64,000 nucleotides of DNA from Chthoniobacterales bacterium (lineage in GTDB: Bacteria; Verrucomicrobiota; Verrucomicrobiia; Chthoniobacterales; JAATET01). The notes under the pieces are model-generated. The model worked only from the letters and a program-made list of their open reading frames with translations, searched no databases and had not been told where the DNA came from. Below, in pieces: positions 57,963 through 64,000 of this stretch. The translations under genes were made by a program, and so were the position numbers. The number at the start of each line of letters is the position of its first letter. Position 1 is the stretch's first letter. The DNA lies in assembly GCA_015655545.1 (NCBI GenBank), contig JAATET010000031.1, forward strand, positions 82,068-146,067, in the 5' to 3' direction.

Positions 57963-59285
57963 CTACTGCGCCGGCACCATCGGCGGAATCGCCGCCTCAT
58001 TGCCGGCAGGGCTCGCCGCTGGCGCCGGCGCGGAAGGATTCGCGGGAGCGGGCGCAGTCGCGGCCGGCGCGGGAGCCGGGGCGGCATTGGGATCGAAGTG
58101 GAATGTCCAGCTCGCGGCGGCTTTGCGCCCGCCGACACGCGCGGAAACAATCACCGTCACATCGTGCTCCCGCAGCTGCTGGTGCATTGGGTAGCTGAGC
58201 AATTGTGTCGCCGGGTCGTAGGTGGCCGGCACGATGCCGAAGCCGCTGATGCGCATCTCGACGGTCTTCGGATCGAGCGCGCCGAACGCGGCGAGATTCA
58301 CTTTCAGCGTCGGCTTGGGATCCGAGATCGTTTCTCCCTGCATCGGCTGGGTGAGCATTGCGGCCGCGGCGGGCATGGCCGTCGGTGCGCCGGCCTGACC
58401 GGGAGACGACGAGCCGTTGAAATTGATGGCCTGCGCGAAGATTTTCGGATCGGTCGAGGTGATGGCGTAGCGCCCCACCATCGCGGGATCGCCGGTGTAG
58501 TGCAGATGCTGGCCATAGACGGTGAATGCGGCTTCGTAGCCGTTTTCGATCACAAGTTTCCGCACCAGCTCATTGTGGTTGCCGTAGGGATAGGCCAGCG
58601 TCTTCACCTTGATGCCGAGCTGCTGTTCGAGGATTTTCTTGGATTCGCCGAGCTCGGTTTCCAGCCATTGCTGATACTGCTCGGGCGTCTTTCCTTTTTT
58701 GATGTTGAGGTTGCTGTGCGAGACGGTGTGGCTCGCGATATCGACGCCGGCGTCGCGCATCTCGGCGATCTGCTCCCACGTCATGGATTGTCCGCCGGAT
58801 TTCGGGCCGCCTTTTACGTAATCGGTGTAGATATACATCGTGAACGGGTAGCCGAATTTCTGCAGGATCGGCCACGCGACCTTGTAGCCGGAGAGATAGC
58901 CGTCATCGATCGAGATCACGGCGGATTTGGCCGGAATGTTTTTCTCTCCGCGACGCCAGGCGAGGAAGTCGTCCATCGAGATCACCGCGATGCCGTTGTC
59001 CTTGAGCGCCTGCATCTGTGCCTCGAACTCGGCCGGTTTGATGGCGAGGCTGTCGTGCGGCTTGTCCTCGAAGCGGTGATAGCAAAACACGATCGCTTGC
59101 GAGGATGTGTCGAAAACGACTGGCGCGGGTGTGGGAGGCGGAGTCGGCGCGGGAGTCGGCGTAGCGACCGGAACGGGCGTCGGAGTCGGGGTCGCGGCAG
59201 GATGAAGTTTCGGCATCTTGCCGCAGCCGGCGAGCACGAACGCCAGTGCGAGGCCCGCGAGAGTCAAAGGACGAATCGGATACAT
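57963..59285 (-). CDS. Polysaccharide deacetylase lipoprotein
   Basis: ATG 59285 begins a lipoprotein signal (LTLAGLALAFVLAGCGKMP), followed by a Pro/Thr linker (ATPTPTPVPVATPTPAPTP). The NodB-like deacetylase domain follows: VFCYHRFEDKPH, SAVISIDDGYLSGYKVAWPI (catalytic and metal Asp pair), GVDIASHTVSHSNLNI (metal His) and TLAYPYGNHNELV. A C-terminal beta domain and an Ala/Pro-rich tail close it. It removes N- or O-acetyl groups from glycans at the outer surface of the membrane. Confidence 0.9.
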   Translation of the reverse strand: MYPIRPLTLAGLALAFVLAGCGKMPKLHPAATPTPTPVPVATPTPAPTPPPTPAPVVFDTSSQAIVFCYHRFEDKPHDSLAIKPAEFEAQMQALKDNGIAVISMDDFLAWRRGEKNIPAKSAVISIDDGYLSGYKVAWPILQKFGYPFTMYIYTDYVKGGPKSGGQSMTWEQIAEMRDAGVDIASHTVSHSNLNIKKGKTPEQYQQWLETELGESKKILEQQLGIKVKTLAYPYGNHNELVRKLVIENGYEAAFTVYGQHLHYTGDPAMVGRYAITSTDPKIFAQAINFNGSSSPGQAGAPTAMPAAAAMLTQPMQGETISDPKPTLKVNLAAFGALDPKTVEMRISGFGIVPATYDPATQLLSYPMHQQLREHDVTVIVSARVGGRKAAASWTFHFDPNAAPAPAPAATAPAPANPSAPAPAASPAGNEAAIPPMVPAQ

Positions 59286-59385
59286 GAATGCTCCGATCCT
59301 AGCAAAGCTCCGGCATTTTGCGAGGAGATCGGTGCAAACGCATCGACAGTCCGCGCGCATCGAATAGAACAGGACGGTTCCGAAT

Positions 59386-60717
59386 TTGGATATGGCTCAC
59401 CCCTCCGCGCTAAATTCCCGCTCCGTCACGACCTCTTCCGGCTACATCATTTCCATCGCCATTATCGGCGGGTTGTTTTTTATCTTCGGCTTCGTCACGT
59501 GGCTCAACGGGGCGCTGATTCCGTTTTTGAAACTCGCCTGCGGACTGCAAACCGACAGCCAGGCGCTCCTCGTGACGTTTGCTTTCTACGTCTCGTATTT
59601 CTGCCTCGCGATTCCGTCGTCGTTCATTCTGAAATGGACCGGATTCAAGAATGGGATGTCGCTGGGGTTGGCCGTGATGGCTTTGGGCGCGCTGCTGTTC
59701 GTTCCGGCTGCGATGGCGCGCAGCTACGGCCTGTTTTTGACGGGACTCTTTGTTCAGGGAATGGGGCTGGCTCTTTTGCAAACGGCGTCGAATCCCTACA
59801 TCTCGGTGATCGGTCCGATTGAAAGCGCCGCCCGGCGGATCAGCATCATGGGCATCTGCAACAAAGTCGCGGGCGCGCTCAGCCCGGTGATTTTAAGCGC
59901 GATCGTTCTGCAAGGCGCCAGCCAGGTCGAGAGCCGCATCCTTGCCGCAAGCGGAGCGGGCAAGGCGGCCTTGCTGCAGGAGCTCTCGCAGCGCGTGATC
60001 ACGCCCTATGTCGTGATGGCGGTCGTGCTGCTGCTGCTGGCCGGCATGATCCGCCTGTCGCCGCTGCCCGAGGTCGATGCCGATGTGGAATCCGCTTCCG
60101 GCTCGTGCCTCGGAAAAACATCCATCTTTCAATTTCCACACCTGCTCCTCGGCGTGCTCTGCATCTTTGTTTATGTCGGCGTGGAAGTGATGGCCGCGGA
60201 TGTCATCACGCTTTACGCGCGGTCGCTCGGCATGAGCCTCGATGCCACGAAAAATCTCACCGCCGGCACGATGCTGGCGATGGTCGTCGGCTACATCATC
60301 GGCATCGTCACGATTCCGAAGTTCCTGCGCCAGCAAACTGCGTTGATGCTTTCGGCTTTGCTCGGCATCGTCCTCACGATCGCCGCTTTCGCGACTTGCG
60401 GAAAAGTTTCGGTCGTCCTCATCGCCTTGCTTGGCCTCGCGAATGCGATCATGTGGCCGGCCATCTTTCCGCTGGCGATCGACGGCCTGGGAAAATTCAC
60501 GAAAGTCGGTTCCGCGCTGCTCATCATGGGCGTCGTCGGCGGAGCGATCGTGCCGCAGATCTTTTCCTGGCTCGCCTGGCAGATCGGTCAGCAGCCCGCT
60601 TTTCTGGCCTGCACGCTGCCCGCCTATCTTTACATCCTCTATTACGCGGTGAGCGGTCGCCGGGCCGGGCGAGATCACGCGGCGCCGGTGGCGGTGGCTG
60701 AGGGTCTGCCGTCTTGA
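59386..60717 (+). CDS. Sugar MFS transporter, FucP-like
   Basis: This is a 12-helix major-facilitator protein of 443 aa, of the fucose/glucose-galactose type. It shows GLFFIFGFVTWLNGALIPFL, which holds the conserved Asn-Gly of FucP-like carriers, QTDSQALLVTFAFYVSYF, GMGLALLQTASNPYISVIGP and AIMWPAIFPLAIDGLGKFT. It probably imports L-fucose or a related sugar with protons. The mannosidase gene starts 4 bp later, indicating a sugar-use operon. Confidence 0.92.
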   Translation: MDMAHPSALNSRSVTTSSGYIISIAIIGGLFFIFGFVTWLNGALIPFLKLACGLQTDSQALLVTFAFYVSYFCLAIPSSFILKWTGFKNGMSLGLAVMALGALLFVPAAMARSYGLFLTGLFVQGMGLALLQTASNPYISVIGPIESAARRISIMGICNKVAGALSPVILSAIVLQGASQVESRILAASGAGKAALLQELSQRVITPYVVMAVVLLLLAGMIRLSPLPEVDADVESASGSCLGKTSIFQFPHLLLGVLCIFVYVGVEVMAADVITLYARSLGMSLDATKNLTAGTMLAMVVGYIIGIVTIPKFLRQQTALMLSALLGIVLTIAAFATCGKVSVVLIALLGLANAIMWPAIFPLAIDGLGKFTKVGSALLIMGVVGGAIVPQIFSWLAWQIGQQPAFLACTLPAYLYILYYAVSGRRAGRDHAAPVAVAEGLPS

Positions 60718-60721
60718 ATCC

Positions 60722-63697
60722 ATGGCTTTCTTCCACGGAAATCGCGTCGTTTCTGGGCTGATCGTTCTTTTCGCGATCGGCATCGGCTTTCGCGCGAATC
60801 TCGCCGAGGAGCCGCATCGGCTGGGCCTCGAAGGGAGCTGGCAGCTCCGCCAAAGCGGCGTCGGAGAGGCGATTCCGGCCACCGTTCCCGGCTGCGTGCA
60901 TACCGACTTGCTCGCGGCGGGAAAAATTTCGGATCCCTTCTACCGCGACAACGAGGCGCGTCTGCAATGGATCGGCGAGGCGGCGTGGACCTACTCGCGC
61001 ACATTCGATGTCGCTCCGGAATTCCTCAAACACGAGCAGATCAAGCTGCGCTGCGAAGGGCTCGATACGCTCGCCACGATCAAGATCAACGGACAAAAAA
61101 TCGCGCGCACGAACAACATGTTTCGCACCTGGGAGTTCGATGTCCGGTCCGTCCTCAAGTCGGGATCGAACACCATCGAAATCACGTTCGACCCTGCCGT
61201 GCCGTGGCTGAAAGCCCGGGTGCAGCAAGCGGCCTTTCCCGGGCTGGTCCTCGCCGAGGGCGCCGGCCTCGACGAGCGAGGGCTGCTGCGCAAGGAGCAG
61301 TGCAACTTCGGCTGGGACTGGGGTCCGAAGCTCATCACCTGCGGCATCTGGCGAAAAATCGGCCTGCTGGCGTGGGATCAAGCGCGGTTGAGCGGAGTGG
61401 TCATTGGCCAAAATCATCAAAAGGACGGTCTCGTGCGTCTTGATGTGGATATTGCAGCCGAGACGAGCGGTTCCGCTTCTCTTACCGCCGAGACGACCGT
61501 TTCTTTCCAAGGGAAAACCGTGGCGCAGGCCCGGCAGCCGCTGCGCGATGATGGAGTCGGCCGCGCGACACTCGACATCACGCGCCCTCAACTCTGGTGG
61601 CCGGCCGGAATGGGAGCGCAAAATCTCTACGACGTGCGTGTCGAATTGCGGAACCGCGACGGCGAGCGCCTCGATCGCACCGACAAACGCATCGGCCTGC
61701 GCACGATCCAGTTGTATCCGAAAACCGACCGGCGCCCGCTTGGTCTCGGCGTGAATGGCCGTCCGTTTTTTGCCAAAGGCTCGAACTGGATTCCTCCCGA
61801 AGTCTTCGCCACGAAGGTGACGCCCGAGCTGCTTCGCCGCTACATGACCGACGCGGTTGCGAGCAACATGAACATGCTTCGTTTCTGGGGAGGCGGTTAT
61901 TACGAGGAGGACGAGCTTTTCGATCTCTGCGACGAACTGGGCATCCTCATCTGGCTCGATTTGAAATTCGCCTGCTACGCGTATCCCGGGTTCGATCCCG
62001 CTTTTCGCGACAGCATCCGGGCGGAAGTTCGCGACAATGTCCTCCGCCTCGATCATCATCCGTCCATCGCGGTCTGGTGCGGAAACAACGAGGTGCGCGA
62101 GCTCGCGACCGCGGAGCGCTGGAAACCCGACGCCATGGCTGTCGACGACTACGATCGCGTTTTTCACGGCCTCGTCGCGGGCATCGTGAAGGAGATCGAT
62201 CCGCACGCGGTTTACACGCCGGGCAGTCCGGAGTCCGGCGACGATCATTATTGGAAAGTCTGGCACGGCGGCCGGCCTTTCGAGGCCTACGAGACGACGC
62301 ACGGCATGATGACAGAGTTCGGTTTCCAGTCCTTCGCCGAGCCGCGGACGGTCGAGGCTTTCACCACGCCGGAGGATCGCGCGTCGGTGCAGACGGACAT
62401 CATGCGCTGGCACCAGCGAAACGGCGGCGTCCCGGGCAGCTACGCGAATCAACGCATCGTGGACCTGATCAATCGTTCGTATCGCCCGGCGAAGGATTTC
62501 GATTCGACGTTGTGGCTGAGCCAGATTTCGCAGGCGCAGGGAATCGGTCGCGCGATCGAGCATTGGCGCCGCGACTGGCCGAACTCCACCGGCAGCCTCG
62601 TCTGGCAATATAACGATTGCTGGCCGGTCACGAGCTGGTCGTCCGTGGATTATTTCGGCCGCTGGAAGGCGCTGCAATACCGGCTGCGCCACGCCTACGC
62701 GCCGCGGTTGGTCTCGTCGATCGTGCATTCGAAAGGCGAGGCGGAGATTTTTGTCAGCAGCGATTTGGCCGACTCCTCCTCGGCCGCCGTGGAGTGGGTC
62801 GCGACCGACGTGGCGGGCCGGGAATTGCGGCGGGGAACCCTGGATATCTCCGTGCCGGCGGGGACTTGCTCGATCTCCGTCGGCAGGGTCTCGCTGGCGA
62901 AAGAATTCGCGCAATTCGGCTCGGCCAATCTCCTGCTCTGGCTGCGACTCGTCGCCGATGGCCGCACAGTGTCGGAAAATATCGCGTTTTTCGACAAGCC
63001 GAAGTGGCTGAAGCTGGTCGATCCGCGGATCAATGCGAGCGTGAAAAAGGCCGCGGACGGCAGCTATGCGGTCGATTTGCAGGCGGCCCATCCCGCGCTT
63101 TGGACATGGATCGATTTTCACGATCTCGACGCGCGCTATTCCGATAACTTCGTGCACCTGGCTCCGGGAAAGTCCGCGCAGATCGTGGTTGCGCCTTCGA
63201 AGACCACGACGATCGAGGAGCTTCGCAAGAAGCTGCGCGTGCGAAGTCTCTTCGACACTTTCGATCCGGAGGCGTCGTTCAACGCCGCGAAGCTGTCTGC
63301 CGATGGCGCGATCGTCGCCTCGGCGGCCGACGCCGACATTCTCGGAAGCGCCGCGTATTTCGGCACCGACAAGCCGGCTTACATCCAATGGAACAGCGAT
63401 GCGGACAGGTTGATGTGGAAGATTCCGAACGCGAAGCCGGGGGTTTATGACGTTTGGATCGATGCCGCCTATCCGTCGCGCCAGCCCGGGGGCGTTTGGG
63501 AATTTTCCGCGGGCGGCCAAAAACTCACCGGCAATATGCCGGGCGGGAAAAAAGAGGATGAATATGGCGAAGCCAAACTCGGATCGATCCGAGTCGATCA
63601 CCCGGGGAAAGACTTTTTCCTCCTTCGTGCGATAAAATTGCCGAAGACAGGAAATACCAGCTTCCGCGGCCTGACGCTCCGTCCGCGGAAGGACTGA
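60722..63697 (+). CDS. Secreted beta-mannosidase-like GH2 glycoside hydrolase
   Basis: This 991-aa exported enzyme has a signal segment (VVSGLIVLFAIGIGFRANLA), a GH2 sugar-binding domain (GSWQLRQSGVGEAIPATVPG, CNFGWDWGPKLITCGIW) and a barrel with the acid/base Glu in VWCGNNEVRELA and the nucleophile Glu in GMMTEFGFQSFAEP. QYNDCWPVTSWSSVDYFGRW is typical of beta-mannosidases. A C-terminal extension of about 150 residues (NSDADRLMWKIPNAKPGVYD) looks like a carbohydrate-binding beta-sandwich. It would release mannose from oligosaccharides. The minus-strand 1087-aa ORF over it is a shadow. Confidence 0.92.
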   Translation: MAFFHGNRVVSGLIVLFAIGIGFRANLAEEPHRLGLEGSWQLRQSGVGEAIPATVPGCVHTDLLAAGKISDPFYRDNEARLQWIGEAAWTYSRTFDVAPEFLKHEQIKLRCEGLDTLATIKINGQKIARTNNMFRTWEFDVRSVLKSGSNTIEITFDPAVPWLKARVQQAAFPGLVLAEGAGLDERGLLRKEQCNFGWDWGPKLITCGIWRKIGLLAWDQARLSGVVIGQNHQKDGLVRLDVDIAAETSGSASLTAETTVSFQGKTVAQARQPLRDDGVGRATLDITRPQLWWPAGMGAQNLYDVRVELRNRDGERLDRTDKRIGLRTIQLYPKTDRRPLGLGVNGRPFFAKGSNWIPPEVFATKVTPELLRRYMTDAVASNMNMLRFWGGGYYEEDELFDLCDELGILIWLDLKFACYAYPGFDPAFRDSIRAEVRDNVLRLDHHPSIAVWCGNNEVRELATAERWKPDAMAVDDYDRVFHGLVAGIVKEIDPHAVYTPGSPESGDDHYWKVWHGGRPFEAYETTHGMMTEFGFQSFAEPRTVEAFTTPEDRASVQTDIMRWHQRNGGVPGSYANQRIVDLINRSYRPAKDFDSTLWLSQISQAQGIGRAIEHWRRDWPNSTGSLVWQYNDCWPVTSWSSVDYFGRWKALQYRLRHAYAPRLVSSIVHSKGEAEIFVSSDLADSSSAAVEWVATDVAGRELRRGTLDISVPAGTCSISVGRVSLAKEFAQFGSANLLLWLRLVADGRTVSENIAFFDKPKWLKLVDPRINASVKKAADGSYAVDLQAAHPALWTWIDFHDLDARYSDNFVHLAPGKSAQIVVAPSKTTTIEELRKKLRVRSLFDTFDPEASFNAAKLSADGAIVASAADADILGSAAYFGTDKPAYIQWNSDADRLMWKIPNAKPGVYDVWIDAAYPSRQPGGVWEFSAGGQKLTGNMPGGKKEDEYGEAKLGSIRVDHPGKDFFLLRAIKLPKTGNTSFRGLTLRPRKD

Positions 63698-63707
63698 TGC
63701 CCGCCGG

Positions 63708-64000
63708 TTACGGAAGGAGCCCGACCGCGCGGAATTTCGCGTCCACGTGCTTGAAGTGATGCTCGAGCGCGCAGGCTTCCGCCACATCCGCCGGGCTAAG
63801 TTGCGCGGCGACTTCGGGTTCCTCGGCGAGCGTCTGCGCCAACGGGATTTTTTCCTTCCACGTGCGCATGGCGGCGCGCTGCACGGCTTCGTAGGCGACT
63901 TTGCGCTCGAGGCCTTTTTCGGTGAGGCGCAGGAGCGCGCCCTGGCTGGCGTAGAGGCCGCCGGTGAGCTCCATGTTGCGCAGCATGTTCTCGGGATAGA
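63708..64000 (-). CDS. purB: Adenylosuccinate lyase, C-terminal end, cut by window edge
   Basis: The last 97 codons read YPENMLRNMELTGGLYASQG, then LTEKGLERKVAYEAVQRAAM and ALEHHFKHVDAKFRAVGLL, the standard PurB C-terminus. PurB acts in purine synthesis on adenylosuccinate and SAICAR. It is also the enzyme that, in phages with PurZ, completes 2-aminoadenine nucleotide synthesis, which is relevant to the element's PurZ-like gene. The start lies beyond the window. Confidence 0.92.
   Translation of the reverse strand, partial: YPENMLRNMELTGGLYASQGALLRLTEKGLERKVAYEAVQRAAMRTWKEKIPLAQTLAEEPEVAAQLSPADVAEACALEHHFKHVDAKFRAVGLLP

Noticed and set aside
57939-59822. 627-aa plus-strand ORF opposite the polysaccharide deacetylase
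   Set aside because: The minus strand has a lipoprotein signal and complete NodB motifs; the plus frame is Arg/Gly-rich shadow.
60524-63787. 1087-aa minus-strand ORF over the mannosidase
   Set aside because: It is Arg-rich, without recognisable domains, and lies opposite a clear GH2 gene; it is a shadow of high-GC coding sequence.

Overview
The window looks like a chromosomal piece of a GC-rich soil or freshwater bacterium, probably Verrucomicrobiota. This is inferred from Pro/Thr-rich TPTP linkers, a PEP-CTERM protein, basic-secretory-protein peptidase, GH78 and GH2 enzymes, SGNH and BD-FAE-type esterases, and a sugar MFS transporter. No rRNA, tRNA or CRISPR array was recognised.

Layout. 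(1) 1-5971, host: the end of a GH78 rhamnosidase, a KUP potassium transporter, a small HMA-like protein, an HxlR regulator, an HtrA-like protease, thioredoxin, and the first 349 codons of comM/yifB. (2) 5972-42544, a 36,573-bp integrated element splitting comM inside the codons for its conserved Asn-Pro-Cys motif. The remaining 159 codons resume in frame at 42545. (3) 43025-48477, a visibly AT-richer block of secreted adhesin-like and beta-helix genes with decay (an in-frame amber codon, a frameshifted regulator relic, a gene-poor stretch). (4) 48478-64000, host: secreted peptidase, aldose epimerase, SGNH hydrolase, GDP-fucose synthase, short aldehyde dehydrogenase plus phosphopentomutase, esterase, Tag glycosylase, polysaccharide deacetylase, fucose-type transporter, beta-mannosidase and the end of purB.

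The element. A large serine recombinase lies at the left end. The attachment region is a degenerate 60-bp-period tandem repeat shared by both ends. Because the period is a multiple of three, the integrase frame runs through it: in a circular form the integrase would be fused in frame to a zinc-ribbon ORF now at the far right end (about 665 aa predicted), while integration truncates it to 543 aa. The cargo has no relaxase, type IV secretion or phage structural genes and is largely of conflict or defence type: a PD-(D/E)XK protein, a LexA-like protein without protease residues, a tyrosine recombinase, a trypsin/CAP secreted pair, an HTH/PIN pair, a DUF6431/serine recombinase/two-ParB module, a His-Xaa-Ser radical-SAM system (hxsA-D), a TerY-P-type vWA/PP2C/kinase triad with a voltage-gated-like channel, a DUF4062 protein, a secreted EEP nuclease, an RHH/GIY-YIG/AlbA-like operon, and HNH and DUF1173 proteins.

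The best candidate for an undescribed system is the tightly coupled six-gene operon at 39539-33832 (minus strand): an ImmA/IrrE protease-macrodomain fusion; a nucleotide kinase fused to a PurA/PurZ-like synthetase whose P-loop has Ser where PurA has its catalytic Asp; a DUF7002 protein resembling ADP-ribosyltransferases; a deoxynucleoside kinase; a small possible RNase H-fold protein; and a Ser/Thr kinase. It joins deoxynucleotide chemistry, ADP-ribose chemistry and phosphorylation in one transcript. All functions are read from motifs; no search was run.
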